From NCBI RefSeq assembly GCF_039528175.1, contig NZ_BAAALH010000002.1, forward strand, positions 1,426,001-1,490,000: a DNA stretch of 64,000 nt. Reading direction: 5' to 3'. The position numbers and the translations under genes are program-made. Numbering within the stretch: the first letter of the stretch is position 1; the number at the start of each line of letters is the position of its first letter. The notes beneath the pieces are model-generated. The model was not told where the DNA came from. It was given only the letters and a program-made list of their open reading frames with translations, and ran no database searches. The DNA comes from Citricoccus alkalitolerans. Lineage in GTDB: Bacteria; Actinomycetota; Actinomycetes; Actinomycetales; Micrococcaceae. Below are positions 39,839-48,149 of the stretch, piece by piece.

Positions 39839-40678
39839 ATGGCTATCCGTAAATACAAGCCGACCACCCCGGGCCTTCGTGGCTCGTCCGTGGCCGACTT
39901 CGCAGAAATCACCCGGACAACCCCGGAGAAGTCGCTGCTTCGCCCGCTCACCAAGAGCGGCGGACGCAACAACTCCGGCAAGATCACCACCCGCCACAAG
40001 GGCGGCGGCCACAAGCGCCAGTACCGCGTCATCGACTTCCGTCGCCATGACAAGGACGGCGTGCCGGCGAAGGTCGCTCACATCGAGTACGACCCGAACC
40101 GCACCGCCCGCATCGCCCTGCTCCACTACGTGGACGGCACCAAGCGCTACATCCTGGCCCCGGCCAAGCTGAACCAGGGTGACACCATTGAGGCTGGCGC
40201 CACCGCGGATATCAAGCCCGGCAACAACCTGCCGCTGCGCAACATCCCGCTCGGCACCGTCATCCACGCGGTGGAACTGCGTCCGGGCGGCGGCGCCAAG
40301 CTGGCCCGCTCGGCCGGCTCGTCCATCCAGCTGGTCGCCCGTGAAGGCAAGTACGCCCAGTTGCGTCTGCCCTCCGGTGAGATCCGCAACGTGGACGTGC
40401 GCTGCCGCGCCAGCATCGGCGAGGTCGGCAATGCCGAGCAGTCGAACATCAACTGGGGCAAGGCTGGCCGCATGCGGTGGAAGGGCGTTCGCCCGACCGT
40501 CCGCGGTGTGGTCATGAACCCCGTCGACCACCCGCACGGCGGTGGCGAGGGCAAGACCTCCGGTGGTCGTCACCCGGTCAACCCCAATGGCAAGCCAGAG
40601 GGCCGCACCCGCCGCCCGAACAAGGAAAGCGACAAGCTCATCGTGCGCCGTCGCCGTACCGGCAAGAACAAGCGATAG
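39839..40678 (+). CDS. rplB: 50S ribosomal protein L2
   Basis: 279 residues. RRHDKDGVPAKVAHIEYDPNR and the C-terminal VRGVVMNPVDHPHGGGEG with the conserved histidine near the peptidyl transferase centre are present. Confidence 0.98.
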   Translation: MAIRKYKPTTPGLRGSSVADFAEITRTTPEKSLLRPLTKSGGRNNSGKITTRHKGGGHKRQYRVIDFRRHDKDGVPAKVAHIEYDPNRTARIALLHYVDGTKRYILAPAKLNQGDTIEAGATADIKPGNNLPLRNIPLGTVIHAVELRPGGGAKLARSAGSSIQLVAREGKYAQLRLPSGEIRNVDVRCRASIGEVGNAEQSNINWGKAGRMRWKGVRPTVRGVVMNPVDHPHGGGEGKTSGGRHPVNPNGKPEGRTRRPNKESDKLIVRRRRTGKNKR

Positions 40679-40690
40679 GAGCCTGGAGAC

Positions 40691-40972
40691 ATGCCACGTA
40701 GCCTGAAGAAGGGCCCCTTCGTTGATCAGCACCTCTACCTCAAGGTGGATGCTGAGAACGAAAAGGGCACCAAGAACGTCATCAAGACCTGGTCCCGCCG
40801 GTCCATGATCATCCCCGACATGCTCGGGCACACGATCGCGGTGCACGACGGACGCAAGCACATCCCGGTGTTCATCACCGAGTCCATGGTCGGGCACAAG
40901 CTCGGCGAGTTTGCACTCACGCGGACTTTCCGCGGTCACGTGAAAGACGACCGGAAGGGCAAGCGCCGCTGA
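40691..40972 (+). CDS. rpsS: 30S ribosomal protein S19
   Basis: 93 residues (MPRSLKKGPFVDQHL ... GKRR). Head protein of the 30S subunit, contacting S13. ATG 40691 follows GATAGGAGCC. Confidence 0.97.
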   Translation: MPRSLKKGPFVDQHLYLKVDAENEKGTKNVIKTWSRRSMIIPDMLGHTIAVHDGRKHIPVFITESMVGHKLGEFALTRTFRGHVKDDRKGKRR

Positions 40973-41014
40973 CGCGGGGCTTGACCGTCCGAGACACTCG
41001 AAAGAAGGAAAGCA

Positions 41015-41377
41015 ATGGAAGCCAAGGCAATTGCGCGCCACCTGCGTGTAACGCCGATGAAGGCCCGGCGCGTCGTCAACCTTGTCCGTGGCAAGCAGGC
41101 GAACGAAGCACTGGCCATTCTGCAGTTTGCCCAGCAGGGCGCTTCGGAGCCGGTGTACAAGCTGGTCGCCTCCGCGGTGGCCAACGCCCGGGTCAAGGCC
41201 GACCGCGAGGGCTTGGCGTTCAACGAGGACGCCCTGTTCATCTCAGAGGCCTTCGTCGACGAAGGACCGACCATGAAGCGTTTCCAGCCGCGTGCCCAGG
41301 GCCGCGCCGGACGCATCAACAAGCGCACCAGCCACGTCACCGTGGTCGTTGCGACCGAGGAAGAGGAGGGGAAGTAA
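41015..41377 (+). CDS. rplV: 50S ribosomal protein L22
   Basis: 120 residues. VTPMKARRVVNLVRGKQANEAL and the tunnel hairpin loop QPRAQGRAGRINKRTSH are conserved. AAGAAGGAAAG lies upstream of ATG 41015. 3 bp separate it from rpsC. Confidence 0.97.
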   Translation: MEAKAIARHLRVTPMKARRVVNLVRGKQANEALAILQFAQQGASEPVYKLVASAVANARVKADREGLAFNEDALFISEAFVDEGPTMKRFQPRAQGRAGRINKRTSHVTVVVATEEEEGK

Positions 41378-41380
41378 CCC

Positions 41381-42183
41381 ATGGGTCAGAAGATCAACCC
41401 GAACGGTTTCCGCCTCGGCATCACCACCGACCATGTCTCGCACTGGTTCGCTGACTCCAGCAAGGAAGGCCAGCGGTACAAGGACTTCCTGAAGGAAGAC
41501 ATCAAGATCCGCGAGCTGATGACCATCGGCATGGAGCGCGCTGGCATCTCGAAGGTGGAGATCGAGCGGACCCGTGACCGTGTGCGTGTGGACATCCACA
41601 CCGCTCGTCCCGGCATCGTCATCGGTCGCCGCGGCGCCGAGGCGGACCGCATCCGCACCGAGCTCGAGAAGCTCACCGGCAAGCAGATCCAGCTGAACAT
41701 CCTCGAGGTCAAGAACCCCGAGATCGATGCCCAGCTGGTCGCCCAGGGTGTTGCCGAGCAGCTCGCTTCGCGCGTGGCGTTCCGCCGTGCGATGAAGAAG
41801 GCCATCCAGTCCGCCACTCGTGCCGGTGCCAAGGGCATCCGTATCCAGTGCGCCGGCCGCCTGGGTGGCGCCGAGATGTCGCGCTCGGAGTTCTACCGCG
41901 AAGGCCGTGTGCCACTGCACACCCTGCGCGCGAACATCGATTTCGGCAAGTTCGAAGCCAAGACCACCTTCGGCCGCATCGGCGTGAAGGTCTGGATCTA
42001 CAAGGGCGACCTGACGGCCAAGGAATTGGCTGCCAAGGAAGCTGCTGCACCGTCCGGCCGTGGGGCCCGCGGTGGCGACCGTCGTGGACCCGCCGGTGGC
42101 GATCGCCGCCGTCGCAACGACCGCGCCCCGCGTCAGGACTCGGCTGCTGCAGGCTCTGCGCCCGCTGAAGGAGGCAACGCCTG

Positions 42184-42184
<1 letters not shown>
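41381..42184 (+). CDS. rpsC: 30S ribosomal protein S3
   Basis: 267 residues, longer than E. coli S3 because of a basic Arg/Gly-rich tail (from about residue 220). The KH domain motif RPGIVIGRRGAEADRI is intact. The final A of TGA is the first base of the rplP ATG. Confidence 0.97.
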
Positions 42185-42600
<416 letters not shown>

Positions 42601-42602
42601 TC

Positions 42603-42959
42603 ATGGCTACCGGTTCGAAGGAACTGAACGTCGAGGCCCTGGACGGTCTGGACAACGCCCGTTTGGCCGAGGAGCTCAAGCGCTCCAAGGAGGAACTGTT
42701 CAACCTGCGTTTCCAGTCGGCCACCGGCCAGCTGGACAACCACGGCCGTCTGAAGACCGTCAAGCGCGATATCGCCCGGATCTACACGATCCTGCGTGAG
42801 CGCGAGCTGGGCATCCGCGAGGATGTCGAGGTTCCGGCCGAGGACGTCGCGGACGCCAAGGCTGACAAGGCTTCCAAGAAGGCCGCCAAGAAGAGCACAC
42901 AGGCAACCAAGGCCGCTCCGGCCGAGGAGACCGAGAAGACCGAGGAGGAGGCCAAGTGA
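42603..42959 (+). CDS. rpmC: 50S ribosomal protein L29 with C-terminal extension
   Basis: 118 residues against about 65-80 in most bacteria. The L29 core (ARLAEELKRSKEELFNLRFQ, VKRDIARIYTILRERE) ends near residue 72; the rest is a Lys/Ala/Glu-rich tail. ATG 42603 gives MATGSKEL; an in-frame GTG at 42597 overlapping the rplP stop is the alternative. Overlaps rpsQ by 4 bp. Confidence 0.93.
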   Translation: MATGSKELNVEALDGLDNARLAEELKRSKEELFNLRFQSATGQLDNHGRLKTVKRDIARIYTILRERELGIREDVEVPAEDVADAKADKASKKAAKKSTQATKAAPAEETEKTEEEAK

Positions 42960-43249
42960 CCGAGAACGCGAATGCATCTGCAGCCAACGAGGCCTCGGAG
43001 CGTGGCTACCGCAAGTCGCTCCGCGGCATCGTCGTGTCCGACAAGATGGACAAGACGATCGTCGTGCAGGTCGAGGACCTGAAGAAGCACGCCCTGTATG
43101 GCAAGGTCCTGCGTACCTCCAAGAAGCTGAAGGTCCACGACGAGGAGAACACCGCCGGCGTCGGCGACCGTGTCATTCTCGCCGAGACCCGTCCGTACTC
43201 CGCCACCAAGCGGTGGCGTCTGGTTGAGGTCACCGAGCGCGCCAAGTAA
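42956..43249 (+). CDS. rpsQ: 30S ribosomal protein S17
   Basis: 97 residues from GTG 42956. The core YRKSLRGIVVSDKMDKTIVVQVED and HDEENTAGVGDRVILAETRPYSATKRW are conserved; the N-terminus is a short Ala/Asn-rich extension. Last gene of the S10 operon; a hairpin with a gap follows. Confidence 0.97.
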   Translation: MTENANASAANEASERGYRKSLRGIVVSDKMDKTIVVQVEDLKKHALYGKVLRTSKKLKVHDEENTAGVGDRVILAETRPYSATKRWRLVEVTERAK

Positions 43250-43286
43250 GCGCGAGGTCACCACAACCTCAGGACAAGCCCAGCCC

Positions 43287-43353
43287 GACGCCGGCNNNNN
43301 NNNNNNNNNNNNNNNNNNNNNNNNNNNNNNNNNNNNNNNNNNNGGCCGGCGTC
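43287..43353 (+). terminator. S10 operon terminator with unsequenced loop
   Basis: GACGCCGGC (43287-43295) pairs perfectly with GCCGGCGTC (43345-43353), followed by GTGCTTTG. The N run occupies the loop. Confidence 0.6.
43296..43343. other. Assembly gap (48 N)
   Basis: Lies in the loop of the inverted repeat after rpsQ. Frames translated across it are artefacts. Confidence 0.95.
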
Positions 43354-43393
43354 GTGCTTTGTGCTGGTGGTTGGTCCAGCACAGAAGGTCAAT

Positions 43394-43423
43394 TAGCCTG
43401 CTGGGTCTCCCGTGGGCTAAGAT
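43394..43423 (+). promoter_or_regulatory. Probable spc operon promoter
   Basis: TAGCCT (43394-43399; TTAGCC one base earlier), an 18-bp spacer and TAAGAT (43418-43423). Confidence 0.5.
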
Positions 43424-43688
43424 AGACCATCTGTGCGCCCTTGTTGGCGGGACTATCCACCCCGCGCGCCAAGGGTTTCGCAAAACTTCTCGATCAGCCG
43501 CCTCGGCCTTGCCCTGCGGATGGACGGTTGTTGCAGCGCTGGTTCCCGTCTGACAGGGGAAGCGGAAGGCTCTGCAGCCGGCCCATACGCCACTGGGGCA
43601 GGGGTAAGTGGCCCGGGAACATCAAATATCCGTTCCGCAAGGCTCGCCCGGCTTCGGGGGAGAACCAGCGCGACGACAGGAGTAACGA

Positions 43689-44057
43689 GTGATTCAGCAG
43701 GAATCGCGGCTTAAGATCGCCGACAACACTGGTGCCAAGGAAATCTTGACCATCCGTGTTCTCGGTGGATCCGGACGCCGCTATGCAGGTATCGGCGACA
43801 CCATCGTCGCCACCGTGAAGGACGCCATCCCGGGCGGCAACGTCAAGAAGGGCGACGTCGTCAAGGCAGTCATCGTTCGGACCAAGAAGGAACGCCGTCG
43901 TCCCGATGGCTCCTACATCAAGTTCGACGAGAACGCCGCCGTCATCCTCAAGACCGATGGCGAGCCACGAGGCACTCGCATCTTCGGCCCCGTGGGCCGC
44001 GAGCTGCGTGACAAGAAGTTCATGAAGATCGTGTCGCTGGCACCGGAGGTGATCTGA
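43689..44057 (+). CDS. rplN: 50S ribosomal protein L14
   Basis: 122 residues from GTG 43689 (first residues MIQQESRLKIADNTGAKE). Standard length; forms intersubunit bridges. ACAGGAG precedes the start. First gene of the spc operon. Confidence 0.98.
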   Translation: MIQQESRLKIADNTGAKEILTIRVLGGSGRRYAGIGDTIVATVKDAIPGGNVKKGDVVKAVIVRTKKERRRPDGSYIKFDENAAVILKTDGEPRGTRIFGPVGRELRDKKFMKIVSLAPEVI

Positions 44058-44060
44058 CAC

Positions 44061-44402
44061 ATGTCGAAGATCAAGAAGGACGACCTCGTCCAGATCATCG
44101 CCGGCAAGGACAAGGGCAAGCAGGGCAAGGTCCTGCGCGTCTTCCCGTCCCGTGACCGCGTGCTGGTGGAAGGCGTCAACCGCGTCACCAAGCACCTGCG
44201 TGCCGGCCAGAACAACAACGGTTCCACCGAAGGCGGCCTGCAGGTCGTTGAGGCCCCCGTTCACGTCTCGAACGTGGCCGTCGTGGATCCCGAGACCCAG
44301 AAGCCAACCCGCGTGGGTTACCGCTTCGAGACCGTGGAGAAGAACGGCGAGTCCAAGACCATCAAGGTCCGCTTCGCCAAGGCCTCCGGAAAGGAGCTGT
44401 GA
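44061..44402 (+). CDS. rplX: 50S ribosomal protein L24
   Basis: 113 residues with the KOW motif IIAGKDKGKQGKVLRV. It initiates 50S assembly and lies at the tunnel exit. 3 bp after rplN; its stop overlaps the rplE start. Confidence 0.97.
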   Translation: MSKIKKDDLVQIIAGKDKGKQGKVLRVFPSRDRVLVEGVNRVTKHLRAGQNNNGSTEGGLQVVEAPVHVSNVAVVDPETQKPTRVGYRFETVEKNGESKTIKVRFAKASGKEL

Positions 44403-45013
44403 TGACTGAGGTGCAGACTGCAGACACCACCGCCCCGCAGGTGGCCCCTCGCCTGAAGAACAAGTACCGCGAAGAGATTCGCGGCACCCTTCAGGAGGAG
44501 TTCGCCTACGCCAACCTCATGCAGATCCCCGGCCTCGTGAAGGTCGTCGTGAACATGGGTGTCGGCGAGGCAGCCAAGGACTCGAAGATCATCGACGGCG
44601 CCATCCGCGACCTGACCCAGATCACGGGCCAGAAGCCGCAGGTGACCAAGGCCCGCAAGTCCATCGCGCAGTTCAAGCTGCGTGAAGGCATGCCGATCGG
44701 CACCCACGTGACCCTGCGTGGCGACCGCATGTGGGAGTTCCTGGACCGCCTGGTCACCTTTGCGCTGCCGCGTATCCGTGACTTCCGCGGCCTGTCGCCG
44801 AAGCAGTTCGACGGCAACGGCAACTACACGTTCGGTCTGGCCGAACAGTCGGTCTTCCACGAGATCGACCAGGACAAGATCGACCGCGTGCGCGGCATGG
44901 ACATCACTGTGGTGACCACCGCCAAGACGGACGACGAGGGACGCGCGCTGCTCAAGGCGCTCGGCTTCCCGTTCCAGCCGTTCGACAAGCCCACGAAGTC
45001 CACTCAGAAGTAA
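44402..45013 (+). CDS. rplE: 50S ribosomal protein L5
   Basis: 203 residues from ATG 44402 (GTG 44399 is an alternative one codon earlier). The core LMQIPGLVKVVVNMGVGEAAKD is conserved; about 15 extra N-terminal residues precede it. L5 binds 5S rRNA. The next gene is rpsH; the S14 gene that usually sits between them is absent. Confidence 0.97.
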   Translation: MTEVQTADTTAPQVAPRLKNKYREEIRGTLQEEFAYANLMQIPGLVKVVVNMGVGEAAKDSKIIDGAIRDLTQITGQKPQVTKARKSIAQFKLREGMPIGTHVTLRGDRMWEFLDRLVTFALPRIRDFRGLSPKQFDGNGNYTFGLAEQSVFHEIDQDKIDRVRGMDITVVTTAKTDDEGRALLKALGFPFQPFDKPTKSTQK

Positions 45014-45083
45014 TTATCTACGTTGCAGGTCCCACCGGTGTACCGGGAAGGGAAACCGCAACGAGGAAGGGCATGAAGCCCAC

Positions 45084-45482
45084 ATGACCATGACAGATCC
45101 TGTCGCAGACATGCTGACGCGTCTGCGCAACGCCAACTCGGCCTTCCACGACTCCGTGGAAATGCCGTCGTCCAAGCTGAAGATTCGCGTGGCCGACATT
45201 CTCAAGTCCGAGGGCTACATCGCTGACTACAAGGAAGAGGACGCCCAGGTGGGCAAGCGGCTCGTCATCGAGCTGAAGTTCGGTCCTCAGCGAGAGCGGG
45301 CCATTGCCGGCCTGCGCCGCATCTCCAAGCCCGGTCTGCGCGTGTACGCCAAGTCCACCAACCTGCCGCACGTGCTGGGCGGCCTGGGTATCGCCATCCT
45401 GTCCACCTCCTCCGGTCTGCTCACCGACCGCCAGGCTGCCAAGAAGGGCGTAGGTGGGGAAATCCTCGCTTACGTCTGGTAA
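45084..45482 (+). CDS. rpsH: 30S ribosomal protein S8
   Basis: 132 residues (MTMTDPVADMLTRLRNAN ... STSSGLLTDRQAAKKGVGGEILAYVW). S8 binds the central domain of 16S rRNA and in E. coli represses spc translation. The preceding 70-bp spacer has no gene. Confidence 0.98.
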   Translation: MTMTDPVADMLTRLRNANSAFHDSVEMPSSKLKIRVADILKSEGYIADYKEEDAQVGKRLVIELKFGPQRERAIAGLRRISKPGLRVYAKSTNLPHVLGGLGIAILSTSSGLLTDRQAAKKGVGGEILAYVW

Positions 45483-45512
45483 CGGCTAAGACGGAAGAAA
45501 GGTAGAACAGAC

Positions 45513-46046
45513 ATGTCACGTATTGGACGTCTTCCGATTACCGTGCCGTCCGGCGTCGAGATCAAGATCGACGGATCGAACGTTGCCGTGAAGGGCCCCA
45601 AGGGCGAGCTGAGCCACGCTGTGGCCAGCCCGATCGAGATCTCGTTCGAGGAGGGCACCATCACGGTGACCCGCCCGAACGACGAGCGCGAATCGCGTTC
45701 CCTGCACGGCCTGACCCGGACCCTGATCTCGAACATGATCGTCGGTGTGACCGACGGTTACGAGAAGCAGCTCGAGGTCATCGGCACCGGTTACCGCGTG
45801 CTCGCCAAGGGCTCGGACCTCGAGTTCGCCCTCGGCTACTCGCACCCCGTTCCCGTCAAGGCCCCGGAGGGAATCTCCTTCAAGGTCGAGGGCAACAAGG
45901 TGACCGTGGTCGGCATCGACAAGCAGCGCGTCGGCGAGACCGCTGCGAACATCCGCAAGCTGCGCCGTCCTGACCCGTACAAGGGCAAGGGTGTGCGTTA
46001 CGCAGGCGAGGTTATTCGCCGCAAGGCCGGAAAGGCAGGTAAGTAA
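45513..46046 (+). CDS. rplF: 50S ribosomal protein L6
   Basis: 177 residues with two L6 repeats. VIGTGYRVLAKGSDLEFALGYSHPV and the C-terminal RRPDPYKGKGVRYAGE are conserved. AGAAAGG lies upstream of ATG 45513; TAATG overlap with rplR. Confidence 0.97.
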   Translation: MSRIGRLPITVPSGVEIKIDGSNVAVKGPKGELSHAVASPIEISFEEGTITVTRPNDERESRSLHGLTRTLISNMIVGVTDGYEKQLEVIGTGYRVLAKGSDLEFALGYSHPVPVKAPEGISFKVEGNKVTVVGIDKQRVGETAANIRKLRRPDPYKGKGVRYAGEVIRRKAGKAGK

Positions 46047-46420
46047 TGTCCACGCTGAAAGTGAAGGGCAAGGGGAAGTTCGTCTCCCGCACCCGCCGCC
46101 ACTTGCGCGTTCGCAAGCGGATCTCCGGCACTGCCATCCGTCCCCGTCTGGTGGTCAACCGCTCTGCACGTCACATCTTCGTGCAGGTCGTGGACGACAC
46201 CCGCGGTGTCACCCTGGCCTCGGCGTCCACCATGGAAGCCGATCTGCGCGCCCTCGAGGGCGACAAGTCCGCCAAGGCGAAGAAGGTCGGTGAGCTGGTG
46301 GCCGAGCGTACCAAGGCCGCCGGCATTGAGGCCGTGGTCTTCGACCGCGGCGGCAACAAGTACCACGGTCGTGTGGCCGCCGTCGCTGACGGTGCCCGGG
46401 AAGGTGGGCTGCAGCTGTGA
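46046..46420 (+). CDS. rplR: 50S ribosomal protein L18
   Basis: 124 residues. RTRRHLRVRKRISGTAIRPRL and the 5S-rRNA-binding C-terminal half (VVFDRGGNKYHGRVAAVADGARE) are present. Overlaps rplF by 1 bp and rpsE by 4 bp. Confidence 0.97.
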   Translation: MSTLKVKGKGKFVSRTRRHLRVRKRISGTAIRPRLVVNRSARHIFVQVVDDTRGVTLASASTMEADLRALEGDKSAKAKKVGELVAERTKAAGIEAVVFDRGGNKYHGRVAAVADGAREGGLQL

Positions 46421-47229
46421 GCGAGTCGAACACCGAGAGCAACAAGAAGGACACTCAGGTGACCGAAAACACCGAGAACACTGCCGTTGGTGGCGCGTCT
46501 GAGACCGCTGCCGGTTCGGCCAGCCAGTCCACTGAAGGCCAGGGCAACCGTGGCGGCCGTGGTGGCAACGACCGCGGCCGCGGCAACGACCGTGGCGGCA
46601 ACGCCGGCGGGAACGACCGTGGTGGCCGTGGCGGACGCCGCGACGACCGTGGTGGTGGCCGTGGCGGTCGCGACGACGACAAGGACAAGTTCCTGGAGCG
46701 CGTCGTGGCCATCAACCGTGTGTCCAAGGTCGTCAAGGGTGGTCGTCGGTTCTCCTTCACCGCCCTGGTGATCGTGGGCGACGGCGACGGCCTGGTGGGC
46801 GTCGGCTACGGCAAGGCCAAGGAAGTTCCGGCCGCGATCGCCAAGGGCGTTGAAGAGGCCAAGAAGTCCTTCTTCCGCGTTCCGCGCGTCGGCTCCACCA
46901 TCCCGCACCTCGTGCAGGGTGAGGACGCCGCCGGTGTGGTGCTCCTGCGTCCGGCTTCCCCGGGTACCGGCGTGATCGCCGGCGGTCCGGTCCGCGCCGT
47001 GCTGGAGTGCGCAGGTATTCATGACGTGCTGTCGAAGTCGATGGGGTCCGCCAACGTGATCAACATCGTGCGCGGCACCGTGGATGCCCTCAAGCAGCTG
47101 GAGGAGCCCCAGTCCGTGGCTGCCCGTCGTGGCAAGACCCTGGACGAGGTCGCTCCTCACGCGATGCTCCGCACCATGGAGCAGGATCGCGCGAAGAAGA
47201 GCGAGAAGGCAGGTGCCGCCAATGGCTAA
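46417..47229 (+). CDS. rpsE: 30S ribosomal protein S5 with long RG-rich N-terminal extension
   Basis: 270 residues, against 167 in E. coli. The conserved S5 core starts near residue 91 (KFLERVVAINRVSKVVKGG) and ends normally. Residues 1-43 are Ser/Thr/Glu-rich, and residues about 44-86 are Arg/Gly/Asp/Asn repeats (NDRGRGNDRGGNAGGNDRGG). GTG start 46417 overlaps the rplR stop; an internal start would drop the coupling. The 3' end overlaps rpmD by 8 bp. Confidence 0.95.
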   Translation: MSESNTESNKKDTQVTENTENTAVGGASETAAGSASQSTEGQGNRGGRGGNDRGRGNDRGGNAGGNDRGGRGGRRDDRGGGRGGRDDDKDKFLERVVAINRVSKVVKGGRRFSFTALVIVGDGDGLVGVGYGKAKEVPAAIAKGVEEAKKSFFRVPRVGSTIPHLVQGEDAAGVVLLRPASPGTGVIAGGPVRAVLECAGIHDVLSKSMGSANVINIVRGTVDALKQLEEPQSVAARRGKTLDEVAPHAMLRTMEQDRAKKSEKAGAANG

Positions 47230-47449
47230 TTTCAGCACGCGTAAGAACGTCGCCGTGAGCGATGCCACGCTGGAAATCACCCAGATCAAGTCCGCCATCG
47301 GCGGTAAGCAGAACCAGCGCGACACCCTGCGGTCCCTCGGCCTCAAGCGGATCGGCCACACGGTCAACCGCAAGGCTGATGAGGTCACCGTGGGCATGGT
47401 CAACACCGTGCCGCACCTGGTGAAGGTTGAGGAGGTCAACCATGGCTGA
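47222..47449 (+). CDS. rpmD: 50S ribosomal protein L30
   Basis: 75 residues from ATG 47222, which lies inside the last codons of rpsE. The core LEITQIKSAIGGKQNQRDTLRSLGLKRIGH is conserved; about 15 N-terminal residues are additional. Its stop lies inside the start of rplO. Confidence 0.95.
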   Translation: MANFSTRKNVAVSDATLEITQIKSAIGGKQNQRDTLRSLGLKRIGHTVNRKADEVTVGMVNTVPHLVKVEEVNHG

Positions 47450-47924
47450 TGAACGCTCAGTTGACAGCACTGTCGAAGGCCCGAACGCGATCAAGGTCCA
47501 CGACCTGCGTCCGGCCCCCGGCTCCAAGAAGGCCAAGACCCGCGTGGGTCGTGGCGAGGCGTCCAAGGGCAAGACCGCTGGTCGCGGCACCAAGGGCACC
47601 AAGGCGCGCTACCAGGTGAAGGCCGGCTTCGAAGGCGGCCAGGTGCCGCTGCAGATGCGTCTGCCGAAGCTGCGTGGCTTCAAGAACCCGTTCAAGGTCG
47701 AATTCCAGGTCGTGAACCTGGACAAGCTGTCGGAGCACTTCCCGGCCGGCGGCGACGTGACTGTGGACGATCTGATCGCCAAGGGCCTGGTCCGCAAGAA
47801 CCAGCCGGTGAAGGTCCTCGGGACCGGCGAGATCACCGTTGCCGTGAACGTGAAGGCCAACGCCTTCTCGTCCTCCGCGGCGGAGAAGATCTCCGCAGCC
47901 GGTGGGTCCACCGAGACCCTCTGA
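47442..47924 (+). CDS. rplO: 50S ribosomal protein L15
   Basis: 160 residues from ATG 47442 with GAGGAGG 6 bases upstream; the TTG at 47427 is less likely. KVHDLRPAPGSKKAKTRVGRGEASKGKTAGRGTKG is the typical basic N-terminal extension. Overlaps rpmD by 8 bp. A terminator separates it from secY. Confidence 0.96.
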   Translation: MADERSVDSTVEGPNAIKVHDLRPAPGSKKAKTRVGRGEASKGKTAGRGTKGTKARYQVKAGFEGGQVPLQMRLPKLRGFKNPFKVEFQVVNLDKLSEHFPAGGDVTVDDLIAKGLVRKNQPVKVLGTGEITVAVNVKANAFSSSAAEKISAAGGSTETL

Positions 47925-47961
47925 ACTGGCTTAGTCCGGTTCTGGGAGAGCTGAATGTAGC

Positions 47962-48043
47962 CTCTCGTTAATCGAGAGTTGGCCCCCGGGCCGCCATCCG
48001 CGTGCGCTTTGCGTGGATAGCGGCACGGGGGCCTTCTTCTTTC
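47962..48043 (+). terminator. Hairpin pair and T-rich terminator between rplO and secY
   Basis: CTCTCG/CGAGAG (47962-47978) is followed by a long stem from GGCCCCCG (47981) to CGGGGGCC (48033) with small bulges, then TTCTTCTTT. It may end or attenuate transcription into secY. Confidence 0.75.
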
Positions 48044-48149
48044 CGTTAGACTCTGTCAGTGGTTCCGGCAACGGTTCTGCCGAAGGCAACCCTTCGCCAG
48101 TGCTACTTTCCGCGTCCAACCACAGCACCATCCAACTCCAGGAGGACGC

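Larger units (their letters stand above)
43250..43688. other. Spacer between S10 and spc operons
   Basis: Contains the gapped terminator hairpin (43287-43353), the spc promoter candidate (43394-43423) and about 265 nt of leader before rplN. No convincing ORF. Confidence 0.6.
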
